NCBI RefSeq assembly: GCF_000717645.1
Contig: NZ_JNZZ01000002.1
Location: forward strand, 124,001 to 188,000
Length of the DNA: 64,000 nt
Source: Streptomyces californicus
GTDB taxonomy: Bacteria; Actinomycetota; Actinomycetes; Streptomycetales; Streptomycetaceae
Direction: 5' to 3'
Positions 26,466-35,086 of the stretch are shown one piece after another. A model generated the notes under the pieces. That model searched no databases and was not told where the DNA came from. It saw only the letters and a program-made list of their open reading frames with translations. The number at the start of each line of letters is the position of its first letter. Position 1 is the first letter of the stretch. The position numbers and the translations under genes were made by a program.

Positions 26466-27911
26466 CTACGAGCCGCCGCCGTACGGGCAGGTAGCGGGGG
26501 TCTCGCCGGGCGCCGGGCTCTCCCGCGCCGGCGGCGGGCTGTCGGGCGCGGCGGGCGTCGTCCGCCGTTCGACCCGCATGGGCAGACTGCCCCGGGGACG
26601 CAGGGTGACCATCGGCTCCATGACCGGTGACGCCCCCGGCACGCTGCTCAGACGCACCCGCTGCGCGAGCGTCACGAGCGCGATGTGGCCGTTGAGCAGG
26701 GCGTGGTGGTTTCCGATGCAGACACGGTGACCGGCCCCGAACGGCAGATAGGCATGCCGGGGCAGCCCCGCCTCGCGCTCGGGCGAGAACCGCTCGGGGT
26801 CGAACCGCTCCGGGTCGGGGAAGTAGTCCGCCCTGCGGTGCAGGGTGTACGGGCTGAACACGACGGCCGCGCCCGCCGGGAGGACATGGCCGAGCACCTC
26901 CACGTCGACGGTCGCCTGCCGGGTGAACATGTAGACCGGCGGGTAGAGGCGCATGGTCTCCTTGAACACCTGCAGGGCGTAGGGGAGCCGCGGCAGATCC
27001 TCCAGGGTCGGCATCCGGCCGCCGAGGACGTCGTCCACCTCCGCGAGGAGCCTGTCGTAGACCTCCGGGTGCTCGGCGAGAAGGTGGAAACTCCAGCTCA
27101 GCGCCGTGGCAGTGGTCTCGTGGCCGGGCATGAACATGTTGAGCGCCTCGTCCCGGATCTGCCGGTCGCCGATCGGGGTGCCGTCCTCGTACGTGGACTC
27201 CATGAGGAGGTTCAGCCAGTCGTCGGGCCTCCGGACGGCGGCGCGGCGCTCTGCCAGCAGGGCGTAGAAGGTCCGCTCCAGACGCTCGATCGCCCTGCGG
27301 TAGCGCAGGTTCGCCGGGGTCGGCCACTCGATCGTGAGCGGGATCAGGGCGCTGGCCTGGGAGTCGAACCCGTGGATGGCGTCGGTCAGGGCGTTGCCCA
27401 GTTCGTCGGCCTCGCCCAGCACGTCCCTGCTGAAGAGGTTCTGCCCGACGATGCCGAGTGTCACCGCGACCATCTCGCGCCGGACGTCGACCACGGCCCC
27501 GTCGCTCCAGCGGTCCGCGACGGTCCGGGTGACCCGCGCGGCGATGTCCGCGGAGGTCTTCACGGCGGCGGAGTGGAAGCGCGGCTGGATCATCCGGCGG
27601 TTCGGCTTGTGCTGTTCGTTCGTCGCGGTGAGCAGGCCGTCGCCGAGCAGGGGCCGGGCGAAGGAGCGGAACCGGTCCGTCTTCTCGAACAGACCGCCGT
27701 TCCTGATGAGGATCTCGTGGACCAGCTCGACCGAGTTCGCGAGGTAGAGGTCCTGGCCGGCGATCGTGTAGACGCCGAGGTCTCCGCACTCCGCGAACGT
27801 ACGGGAGAACAGCGCGAGCCGGTCCCGTTTGAACTCCCAGGTGTTCCCGATGAGCGCACGGCCGGGAAGACGCGGCACGCGCGAGGTGGGTGAAGCGGCG
27901 GACCGGTTCAT
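26466..27911 (-). CDS. Cytochrome P450
   Basis: A 481-residue P450, probably the oxidative tailoring enzyme of the locus. Motifs in order are GHETTATALSW (I helix with the oxygen-activating Thr), KETMRLYPP (K helix Glu-x-x-Arg), FDPERF, and the haem-binding FGAGHRVCIGNHHA with the Cys ligand. The sequence is of the type that resembles CYP102/CYP4-like fatty-acid and terpene hydroxylases rather than the short CYP105/107 polyketide P450s. The C terminus has a Pro/Ala/Ser-rich tail of about 30 residues. The ATG at 27911 follows GGAAGGGC. No ferredoxin gene is adjacent. Confidence 0.92.
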   Translation of the reverse strand: MNRSAASPTSRVPRLPGRALIGNTWEFKRDRLALFSRTFAECGDLGVYTIAGQDLYLANSVELVHEILIRNGGLFEKTDRFRSFARPLLGDGLLTATNEQHKPNRRMIQPRFHSAAVKTSADIAARVTRTVADRWSDGAVVDVRREMVAVTLGIVGQNLFSRDVLGEADELGNALTDAIHGFDSQASALIPLTIEWPTPANLRYRRAIERLERTFYALLAERRAAVRRPDDWLNLLMESTYEDGTPIGDRQIRDEALNMFMPGHETTATALSWSFHLLAEHPEVYDRLLAEVDDVLGGRMPTLEDLPRLPYALQVFKETMRLYPPVYMFTRQATVDVEVLGHVLPAGAAVVFSPYTLHRRADYFPDPERFDPERFSPEREAGLPRHAYLPFGAGHRVCIGNHHALLNGHIALVTLAQRVRLSSVPGASPVMEPMVTLRPRGSLPMRVERRTTPAAPDSPPPARESPAPGETPATCPYGGGS

Positions 27912-28237
27912 GAAAGCCCTTCCGTGGACCGTCCTGAGGCGTGGTGGCTCCGGAGTGCCAGGTATCGAAACACGGTCCTCCCGGCGGGGGCGACGACGGC
28001 ACAGCTTGCTGCCAGGGTCGGCAGCTTGCTGACATCCCGGGGGCCCCGGTTCCCTGCCGGTGCTGTCAGTTAAATGCCAGCGGGGCCGAAAGTCCGGCCG
28101 CTCCCGGGCGGGCTGGCAGGTAGTTGTCGGTCCGCTTGTCGTGCCGAAACCCGCTGAATAGCTTGATGGTCATGCGAGGGGCCTCTGCACGCCATCTCGT
28201 CTCCCGTCGGTTGAGCATCAGAAATGAGGGGTCCACT
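27912..28237. promoter_or_regulatory. Divergent control region between P450 and the main PKS operon
   Basis: 326 non-coding bases. CAGCTTGCTG occurs twice as a direct repeat (28002-28011 and 28022-28031), exactly 20 bases apart. CTGTCAGTTAAA at 28063-28074 extends to GTCAGTTAAATGCC (28064-28077), closely matching elements at 16765 and 44707. TGCCAGC (28075-28081) and GCTGGCA (28112-28118) form a wider inverted repeat. The ribosome-binding GAGGGG for the ACP gene is at 28225-28230. This is the likely main control point of the 16-kb operon. Confidence 0.65.
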
Positions 28238-28492
28238 GTGTCCACCGTGACTGCGGAGCGTCAGGAAACCATCAAGGAAATCGTCTGCGACATCCTTGAG
28301 ATCGAGCCGGACGACGTCACCCAGGAAAGCCTCTTCAAGGAGGACCACGACGCGGACTCGCTGCGCGCCATCGAGATCCTGGCCTCCCTGGAGAAGGCCT
28401 TCAACGTGGTCATCAACCAGTCCGAACTCGGCCGGATGGTCAACCTCAAGGGCGTCTACGAGGTTGTCGCGGAATCGGCCGACTGGAAGTAG
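28238..28492 (+). CDS. Acyl carrier protein 1
   Basis: An 84-residue free ACP. The phosphopantetheine serine lies in DHDADSLRAIEILASLEKAF, where DADSL replaces the more common DSL after Gly-x-Asp. The acidic helix I (IKEIVCDILEIEPDDV) is standard. GTG 28238 is chosen because GAGGGG lies eight bases upstream and the extension to 28124 would be arginine-rich and unlike an ACP. It is the first gene of the rightward operon and probably the carrier of the growing chain or of a starter. Confidence 0.9.
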   Translation: MSTVTAERQETIKEIVCDILEIEPDDVTQESLFKEDHDADSLRAIEILASLEKAFNVVINQSELGRMVNLKGVYEVVAESADWK

Positions 28493-28568
28493 CGGCAAGT
28501 GGCGCTGCGCCCGTGGATGAATGACCTTTTGGCGGTAGCCGCAGGGCCCGCCATATATGGGGGTGAAT

Positions 28569-29801
28569 ATGTCTGACGTATCGTCGAACAGAGTGGTCAT
28601 AACCGGGCTCGGTGCGGTCTCCGGCATCGGACTGGGGACCTCCGAGTTCCTGGCCGGACTTCGTTCCGGCCGCAGCGCCGCCAAGCCCATCACCGCGTTC
28701 GACACCGAGGGGTTCGAACACGCCAACGGCTGCGAGATCGTCGACTTCGATCCAGGCAAGTGGATCCGCAACTTCGACATCGAGGACCTGGGCCGGGCGA
28801 GCCAGTTCTCGGTCGCGGCTTCGAGGATGGCGCTCGAGGACGCCGACCTGGACGAGGAGTACCTGGCCGCCCGGAGGTGCCTGATCTCCATCGGCACCAC
28901 CGACGGCGAGTCCAGGGACCTCGACCAGCTCGTGGAGACCGAGGTCCGCGAAGGACCCGAGCGCATGGACCGCCGGGTCGCCGCCCGGGTGCCGGCCGGA
29001 CGCCTGTCGGCCACCGTGGCAAGGGAGTTCAAACTCACCCAGGTCGAGGCGGTGACGCTGCCCACGGCGTGCGCCGCGGGTAACTACGCGATCGGCTACG
29101 GCTACGACGCCATCCGCACGGGAGAGGTCGAATTCGCCCTGTGCGGCGGTGCCGACGCCATGTGCCGGAAGACGTTCACCGGCTTCTACCGGCTGGGCAC
29201 CATCGCCCCGGAGGTCTGTCGGCCCTTCGACGTCAACCGCCAGGGCATCCTGACCGGTGAGGGCGCCGGAGTCCTCCTGCTGGAGAGCCTGGAATCGGCG
29301 CTGGCCCGCAACGCCCGCATCTACGCGGAGGTGCTCGGCTACGGCCTCAACTGCGACGCCTACCACCCCGTGGCCCCGAACCAGGACAGCGTGGCGCAGT
29401 GCATGCAGCTGGCGCTCGACGGGGCCGGCGTCAAACCCGAGGACGTGGACTTCGTCTCGGCGCACGGCACCGGTACCAAGGCCAACGACGTCACCGAGGC
29501 GCGGGCGATCCGCCAGGTCTTCGGCGACGACACCCCCCGGACCGTCTCGATCAAATCGATGCTGGGCCACAGCATGGGGGCCGCGAGCGCGCTGTCCTCC
29601 ATCGCCTGCGCCCTGGCGATCACCGAGGGCTTCATTCCGCCGACCATCAACCACGTCGAGACCGACCCCGAGTGCAACGTCGACTGCGTCCCCAACGAGG
29701 CCATCGAGGCCGATCTGCGGGTGGTGCAGAACAACGGGCTCGCGTTCGGCGGCAACAACTCGGTCGTGATCTTCGGCAAGTACGAGGCGGTGCGCTCATG
29801 A
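28569..29801 (+). CDS. Beta-ketoacyl-ACP synthase, FabF-like, catalytically intact (KS-A)
   Basis: A 410-residue condensing enzyme with Cys168 (LPTACAAGN), His299 (SAHGTGT) and His334 (MLGHSMG), so fully equipped for decarboxylative Claisen condensation. GEGAGVLLLE and the C-terminal FGGNN are also present. The ATG at 28569 is preferred over 28557 because GGGGGTG sits six bases before it. It overlaps the next KS gene by ATGA. It is one of three Cys-containing discrete ketosynthases in this operon, alongside three Cys-less homologs, as in aryl-polyene and other discrete (type II) highly reducing systems. Confidence 0.9.
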   Translation: MSDVSSNRVVITGLGAVSGIGLGTSEFLAGLRSGRSAAKPITAFDTEGFEHANGCEIVDFDPGKWIRNFDIEDLGRASQFSVAASRMALEDADLDEEYLAARRCLISIGTTDGESRDLDQLVETEVREGPERMDRRVAARVPAGRLSATVAREFKLTQVEAVTLPTACAAGNYAIGYGYDAIRTGEVEFALCGGADAMCRKTFTGFYRLGTIAPEVCRPFDVNRQGILTGEGAGVLLLESLESALARNARIYAEVLGYGLNCDAYHPVAPNQDSVAQCMQLALDGAGVKPEDVDFVSAHGTGTKANDVTEARAIRQVFGDDTPRTVSIKSMLGHSMGAASALSSIACALAITEGFIPPTINHVETDPECNVDCVPNEAIEADLRVVQNNGLAFGGNNSVVIFGKYEAVRS

Positions 29802-30988
29802 CGGAGCCCCTTACGGCGGACCCGCTCGCGGCGGGCACCCCCGTGCTGCCCCACGCCGTCGTCGGAGTCGGCGCCGTCAACAGCGTCGGCGGATCGGCGG
29901 ACGAGGTCTTCGACGCCCTGTGCGCCGGCCGCACCGGCCGCGCGGAGCTGCGCGGCTTCGACCGGGGCCGCTTCCGGGCCCAGCACGCGTACGAGATCGA
30001 CGACCGGCCGGAACCGGGAGCGGACGTCACGGGCCGGGCCACCCGGTGGCTCATCCGGGCCATCGAGGAGGCGGCCCGGGACGCCGGTCTCGGGGACGAC
30101 CTCAGCGAAGTGCCGATCCTGGTCGGCACCGGGCTGCGCGAGCTGCGCTCCGCCGAGCTGGGCTGGCGGGACGGCGCCGCGTTCGACGTGTCGGAGCTCC
30201 ACTTCGGCACGGCGCTGCGCGAACGGTTCGGCGCGGTACGCACCTACACCTTCTCCAACGCCTGCTCGGCCTCGCTCTACGCGCTGGCGATGGGCAGCGA
30301 TCTGCTGGCCGCCGAGGGGGCCGACACCGTCATCGTCGCCGGCGTCGACACCCTCACCGAGAGCATGTACGGCCTGCTGGACCGGGTGCACATGCAACCC
30401 CCGGACCAGGTACGGCCGTTCGACAAGGACCGCAAGGGCGTCCTGATGGGCGACGGAGCCGCCGCGATCGTCCTGCGGCGCGGTGACCAGGCGGCCGGCT
30501 CCGCCGTCCGCGGCCTGCTCCGGTCGGTCTACGTCAACTGCGACGGGTACCACGTGACCGCGCCGGACGTGGCCGGGGTCGCGGAGGCGCTCGTGGGAGC
30601 GCACCGGCTCGCCGGGGTGAAGTCCGAGGACATCGACCTGGTGATGCTGCACGGCACCGGGACGCTCCTCAACGACGAGGCCGAGGCCCAGGCGATCGGC
30701 CAGGTCTTCGGCGCCCACGCCGGGAACCCGCTGATGACCGCGGTGAAGTCGATGACCGGCCACACCTCGGGCGGCTCCGGCCTGCTCGGTCTGATCGTCG
30801 CCCTGAGCTCGCTGGAGTCGGGCAGGGTCCCGCCGACCGTCGGGCTGCGCGAGCCGGTCGAGGAGGCCGCCGGCTTCCGCTTCGTACGAGGTGAACACGC
30901 GGAGGCCGATCTGCGGCTCGCGCAGGTGAACGCGTTCGGCTTCGGCGGCGTCAACGCCGTGGCCGTCGTGGAGAGGGCGGAGAAGTGA
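29798..30988 (+). CDS. Beta-ketoacyl-ACP synthase, catalytically intact (KS-B)
   Basis: A 396-residue ketosynthase of a divergent type. Cys156 (FSNACSASLYAL), His285 (MLHGTGTLLND) and His322 (MTGHTSGG) are all present. The N terminus carries a short extension before VVGVGAVNSVGG. It starts on ATGA with KS-A and ends on GTGA with the Cys-less homolog at 30985, a coupling typical of ketosynthase/chain-length-factor heterodimers. KS-B with the 30985 product is therefore a likely pair. Confidence 0.88.
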   Translation: MTEPLTADPLAAGTPVLPHAVVGVGAVNSVGGSADEVFDALCAGRTGRAELRGFDRGRFRAQHAYEIDDRPEPGADVTGRATRWLIRAIEEAARDAGLGDDLSEVPILVGTGLRELRSAELGWRDGAAFDVSELHFGTALRERFGAVRTYTFSNACSASLYALAMGSDLLAAEGADTVIVAGVDTLTESMYGLLDRVHMQPPDQVRPFDKDRKGVLMGDGAAAIVLRRGDQAAGSAVRGLLRSVYVNCDGYHVTAPDVAGVAEALVGAHRLAGVKSEDIDLVMLHGTGTLLNDEAEAQAIGQVFGAHAGNPLMTAVKSMTGHTSGGSGLLGLIVALSSLESGRVPPTVGLREPVEEAAGFRFVRGEHAEADLRLAQVNAFGFGGVNAVAVVERAEK

Positions 30989-31953
30989 GTACGTCGGACG
31001 TTCTGGTGACCGGTGTCGGCCTCGCGCTGCCCGGTGTCGACGGACCCGCGGACCTGCTGCGGACCGGGCCCACCGGCGGGGAGCCCCAGGTGGACCCGGC
31101 GGCACGGCTCGGCAAGCGGGGCCTGCGCTACAAGGACCGGGCCTCCCAGCTCGCCCTCTGCGCGGCGGCCGACGGACTGCGCGCGGCGGGACTGCTGACG
31201 GACGCCCTCACGGTCCCCGGCACCACGGTCGGTGTGGTGGCCAGCTCCAACCTGGGCAACCTGGACACCGTCTGCGAAGTGGCGGACGGGATCAAGGAGA
31301 CCGGTGTCGACGGCATCAGCCCCATGGGCCTGCCGAACGCCTCCAGCAACGTGATCGCCTCGACGGTGGCGATCCGCTACGGACTGCGCGGACCGAACCT
31401 GATGGTCTGCAACGGAGCGACCTCCGGGCTCGACGCGGTCCACTGGGCCGCCTCCTCGCTCGCCGCGGGACGTGCCGAGCGGTTCGTGGTGATCGGCGTC
31501 GAGACCGACAACCGCTACGTCCGGGGGCTGCTGGGCGACCCCGCGGGGCAGCTCCTCGACGGGGCGGTGGCCCTGGTGGTGGAGCGGGCCGACGCGGCCG
31601 CCGCACGCGGGGCCACCGGCAGCGCCGTGCTCGGCCGGTACGCCCGGGAGGGCGGGATCGACCAGTGCCTGGAGCGGCTGGTACCCGAAGGGGGCGAGGC
31701 GCCGGGCAACTGGTTCGTACCGGAAGGCCACGGCTCCGGCGGCCGGCTCCCCGGGGACGTACCCCGGACGGACCTCAGCGAGGTGTTCGGCAGCGCCTCC
31801 GGCGCACTGGGCGTGCTCCAGGTCGCGGCGGCCGTCAGCTGGTTCGGCTCCGGTGAGCCGGACGCCGGCGGCCGGGCGCTGGTGATGGCCGGCACCGGCC
31901 GGGACGACGCGGTGGCCGGACTCCTCCTCGCCTCCGCCGGGCCCGGGGCATGA
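30985..31953 (+). CDS. Cys-less ketosynthase homolog, chain-length-factor-like 1
   Basis: A 322-residue short thiolase-fold protein. The nucleophile turn reads MVCNGATSGLDAV, so the catalytic Cys position is Ala145. No HGTGT and no GHxxG motif is found. Homology remains clear in TVGVVASSNLGNLDTVCEVA, NASSNVIASTVAIRYGLRGPN and FGSASGALGVLQVAAA. It is shorter than a normal ketosynthase by 80-90 residues, mostly in the second half. GTG 30985 overlaps the stop of KS-B. It is probably a non-catalytic subunit that shapes chain length or stabilises KS-B. Confidence 0.8.
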   Translation: MSTSDVLVTGVGLALPGVDGPADLLRTGPTGGEPQVDPAARLGKRGLRYKDRASQLALCAAADGLRAAGLLTDALTVPGTTVGVVASSNLGNLDTVCEVADGIKETGVDGISPMGLPNASSNVIASTVAIRYGLRGPNLMVCNGATSGLDAVHWAASSLAAGRAERFVVIGVETDNRYVRGLLGDPAGQLLDGAVALVVERADAAAARGATGSAVLGRYAREGGIDQCLERLVPEGGEAPGNWFVPEGHGSGGRLPGDVPRTDLSEVFGSASGALGVLQVAAAVSWFGSGEPDAGGRALVMAGTGRDDAVAGLLLASAGPGA

Positions 31954-32831
31954 GCGGGGCAGTTCCGCCGGTGACCGTGTCCCTGCGGAAGCCCGGTCGC
32001 GGGGCGTCGCCGCTGCGTGTCCTGATGCTGCACGGGCTCGCCAGCGGGGGGAACGTCTGGGACCGGTACCTGGCCCTCTCCCAGGACCAGCCGTACGAGA
32101 TGTGGACGGCGGAACTGCCGTGGCGGGCGGAGCAGGCGCGGGGCTGGACCGAGAGGTCCCCGGCCCACTGGGTGGAGCGGGCGATGGCCCAGGTGCCCGA
32201 CGGGCCCGACGTGGTGGTGGCGCACTCCTTCGGATCGTGCGCGCTCCTCGCGGCGCTGGACGGCCAGGGCTCGGACCCGGACCGCCCCGACGACGAGGGG
32301 CCGGACGCGTTCGCCCGGCACCGGCTACGGGGCGTCGTCCTGGTCTCCCCGTTCTACCGCGCCACCCCCGAGGAGTTCACGTGGGAGTCCATCTCCTACT
32401 ACCTCAACGGATTCGACCGCATCCTGGCGGAGGGGCTGCGGGTCCAGTCCGGCGGCCGGGTCACCGGCGAGCTGCGGCAGGACATGGCTCTGAAGGTGCG
32501 CGAGAGGGTGGGCCCGTACGGCTGGACCGCCTTCTTCGACACCTACCTGCGAACCCCCTACCTGCGGACCGAACGCCTGCGGGGCCCCTGCCTGGTGATC
32601 GGAGGGGAGGCGGACTTCTCGTCCTTCCCCTCCGACAGCGAGGCGCTCGGGGCCGCGCTGCCGGACGCCACGGTCAAGATCCTGGGCGACTGCGGTCACC
32701 TGGCGATGATCGAGCAGGCGGCCGGGTTCGCCGAACTCACCAACGACTTCCTGGAATCCGCCGCGTCCCGGCCACGGCCGGCCCGGCGAGCGAAGCCCAT
32801 CAGCCCACGAGGGAGCGGTACAGATGACTGA
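31950..32831 (+). CDS. Alpha/beta hydrolase, putative thioesterase
   Basis: A 293-residue alpha/beta-hydrolase. The oxyanion region is MLHGLASGGNVWDRY; the nucleophile Ser lies in VVAHSFGSCALL, an acid in GGEADFSSFPSD, and the final His in GDCGHLAMIEQ. It has no membrane segment. It overlaps the genes on both sides by 4-8 bases. Candidate roles are release of the chain from ACP or editing of stalled intermediates; the sequence does not separate these. Confidence 0.82.
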   Translation: MSGAVPPVTVSLRKPGRGASPLRVLMLHGLASGGNVWDRYLALSQDQPYEMWTAELPWRAEQARGWTERSPAHWVERAMAQVPDGPDVVVAHSFGSCALLAALDGQGSDPDRPDDEGPDAFARHRLRGVVLVSPFYRATPEEFTWESISYYLNGFDRILAEGLRVQSGGRVTGELRQDMALKVRERVGPYGWTAFFDTYLRTPYLRTERLRGPCLVIGGEADFSSFPSDSEALGAALPDATVKILGDCGHLAMIEQAAGFAELTNDFLESAASRPRPARRAKPISPRGSGTDD

Positions 32832-33843
32832 AGTGACCACCGAGGCCGTGAAGGCCCTGCTGGAGACCGAGACCAGCCTCCGGGTGCGGCCCCGCTACGA
32901 GGGCTCCAACATCAACACCTGGATCGGCTTCAAGCACGTCAACTACATGGTCGAGGAAGCGGTCCTGGAGCACTTCCGGGCATCCGGCCTGGGATCCCGC
33001 CTCCTGTTCGAGGAGCACGGCCTCGGCGTCGACCTCGTCGACCTCGACACCCGGATCCTGCACGCCTTCCACCAGGACGACGAGGCGCGGGCGCTCGTGG
33101 CCCCGCGCACCAAGGGCGACGCCGACGTGCTCGGCTTCGACGTCACGCTGTACGTCGAGCGCGACGGCAAGGAGCTGAAGGCCGTCACCTCCAAGGTGAA
33201 GGTCTCGCTGCGGATCGACGGCTACCTCGACCGGGTCGACGTACCGGAGCCGCTGGCCCGCTTCGCCGTGGCCGGGCTCGGCGGCGGCGCCCAGGCGGGC
33301 CCCCACCACGGGGCCGAGGTGACCGAGGCGGCCAACACCGCGCTGTCCGCCGGCCGCGGCACGACGGGTGCGGACGACCCGGTCCTGGCCCAGCTCATCG
33401 GCGGCGACAACGCCTTCGGCTGGAAGTGGCGCATCCCCTACCCGTACTGCCACTTCAACGAGCGGCTGGCGATGTCGGGCTACCTCCGGCAGGTCGAGGA
33501 GGTCGTGGACCTCTTCCTCGCCGACCGGGGCATCTCGATCAAGACGCTCCTGGACGACCGCAAGTGGATCCCGGTGGTGCCGCGCTCGCACATCCAGTTC
33601 CTCGGCGAGGCGCTCATGGAGGAGGACCTCTACACCGTCTTCACGGTGGAGGAGGTCTTCAAGGACTTCACCTACACCGCCAGGACGGACTTCTACGTGG
33701 TCCGCGACGGTCGTCTGGTGCAGACCGCGACCGGCCGGATCACCCACGGCTACGCGGTGTTCCAGAACCGCAGCGACTGGAGCCTGGTGAGCTTCGACGA
33801 CCACGTGATCCGCGCCTTCAAGGGCGAGGCCGCGGCCGGCTGA
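32824..33843 (+). CDS. Double-hotdog-like protein, putative acyl thioesterase or dehydratase
   Basis: A 339-residue protein without a confident family name. Residues about 32-160 look like a hotdog domain of the thioester-dehydratase superfamily (GFKHVNYMVEEAVLEHFRASGLGSRLLFEEHGLGVDLVDLDTRILHAF). Residues about 195-335 may be a second hotdog (NERLAMSGYLRQVEEVVDLFLADRGIS, then LYTVFTVEEVFKDFTYTARTDFYVVRDGRLVQTATGRITHGY). The length fits a fused pair of hotdogs forming an internal dimer. Its place among ketosynthases supports a role on ACP-bound intermediates. The alternative, a free-standing thioesterase releasing the chain, cannot be ruled out. Confidence 0.6.
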   Translation: MTEVTTEAVKALLETETSLRVRPRYEGSNINTWIGFKHVNYMVEEAVLEHFRASGLGSRLLFEEHGLGVDLVDLDTRILHAFHQDDEARALVAPRTKGDADVLGFDVTLYVERDGKELKAVTSKVKVSLRIDGYLDRVDVPEPLARFAVAGLGGGAQAGPHHGAEVTEAANTALSAGRGTTGADDPVLAQLIGGDNAFGWKWRIPYPYCHFNERLAMSGYLRQVEEVVDLFLADRGISIKTLLDDRKWIPVVPRSHIQFLGEALMEEDLYTVFTVEEVFKDFTYTARTDFYVVRDGRLVQTATGRITHGYAVFQNRSDWSLVSFDDHVIRAFKGEAAAG

Positions 33844-33898
33844 CCCCGGGACGGCCGCGCGCAGCCCCACCTGAAACCGCACCCCGGAGAGGGAACCG

Positions 33899-35086
33899 AT
33901 GGACGATGTGCTGATCACCGGTATGGGCGTGATCTCCCACCTGGGCAAGGGAGTCGACGCATTCTGGAAGGGGCTCTCGGCGGCGCGGAGCACGCCGACC
34001 ACGGCCGCCGACCCGTTCGCACGCATGAGCCTGCCGCTGATGTACGAGGTCCCCGCGGAGGACGTCCCCGCAGGCCCCGAGCGCCACGGAGACCTGGTTC
34101 TGGGGCGCGGCTCCCGGCTGGCCGTCGAAGCGGCGCGCCAGGCGGTGGCCGACGCGGCGCTGGAGGGCGTCGCACCGGACCGGATCGCCGTGGTCATCGG
34201 CACCGGGATGGGCGACTCGGGGCTGCACGAGGACTGGCGCTCGGGGACCGGGCCCGAGGGCGGCCACTGGTCGCCCACCTTCTCGGTCGCCTCGGCCGTC
34301 GGTTCCCTGTTCGGGGCCGAGGGGGCGAACTCCAGTGTCAGCAACGCCTGCGCGGCCAGCGGCTTCGGGCTGTCCATGGCGGCCGACCTGATCCGCACGG
34401 GCGAGGCCGACGTGGTCATCGCCGGCGGGGCCGAGGCGTACTCCCGGGTCGCCCTCGCCTGCTTCAACCGCCTCGGCGCGATCGACCCCGTGCGGTGCAG
34501 GCCCTTCGACCTGCACCGCCAGGGAACCCTCTTCGGGGAGGGCGCCGGGATGGTGATCCTCGAGTCGGCGTCCCACGCCCGGGCCCGCAGCGCCCCGCAG
34601 GTCTACGCCAAGCTGTCCGGTACGGGGTGGAGCTGCGACGCCTTCCACACGACGGCGCCGGAGCCGACCGGGGCCCAGATCTCCCGCGCGATGCGCGAGG
34701 CCCTGGCCGAAGCCGGGGCCGGCGGCGACCGGGTCGGCTGCGTCATTCCGCACGGCACCGGCACCCAGCTCAACGACACCGTCGAGAGCCAGGTGCTCAA
34801 CGAGGTGCTGGACGGCGGCCGGGACGCCCAGGCGCCCGTCTACAGCCTGAAAGCCCTGCTGGGGCACACCGGCGGAGCCGCCGCCGCGCTGGCGGTGGTG
34901 GCGGCGGCCCAGATCCTGCACCGCAAGACCGTCCCGCCGAACATCGCGCCGGACGAGCAGGACCCCGCCTGCACGATCCGTCTGCCCCTCGACGAAGCGC
35001 CGCTGGAGGGGGAGTTCGTGCTGGTCAACGCCTACGCGTTCGGCGGCAACAACGTGTCACTCGTACTTGAGGAGGCGTCGGCATGA
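33899..35086 (+). CDS. Beta-ketoacyl-ACP synthase, catalytically intact (KS-C)
   Basis: A 395-residue FabF-like ketosynthase with Cys151 (VSNACAASGFG), His285 (IPHGTGTQLND) and His323 (LLGHTGG), plus GEGAGMVILE and the ending FGGNNVSLVLEE. It is preceded by GGAGAGGGAACCG and starts at ATG 33899, 55 bases after the hotdog gene. Its stop overlaps the start of the Cys-less homolog at 35083, so these two are the best candidate for a KS-alpha/KS-beta heterodimer. Confidence 0.9.
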   Translation: MDDVLITGMGVISHLGKGVDAFWKGLSAARSTPTTAADPFARMSLPLMYEVPAEDVPAGPERHGDLVLGRGSRLAVEAARQAVADAALEGVAPDRIAVVIGTGMGDSGLHEDWRSGTGPEGGHWSPTFSVASAVGSLFGAEGANSSVSNACAASGFGLSMAADLIRTGEADVVIAGGAEAYSRVALACFNRLGAIDPVRCRPFDLHRQGTLFGEGAGMVILESASHARARSAPQVYAKLSGTGWSCDAFHTTAPEPTGAQISRAMREALAEAGAGGDRVGCVIPHGTGTQLNDTVESQVLNEVLDGGRDAQAPVYSLKALLGHTGGAAAALAVVAAAQILHRKTVPPNIAPDEQDPACTIRLPLDEAPLEGEFVLVNAYAFGGNNVSLVLEEASA

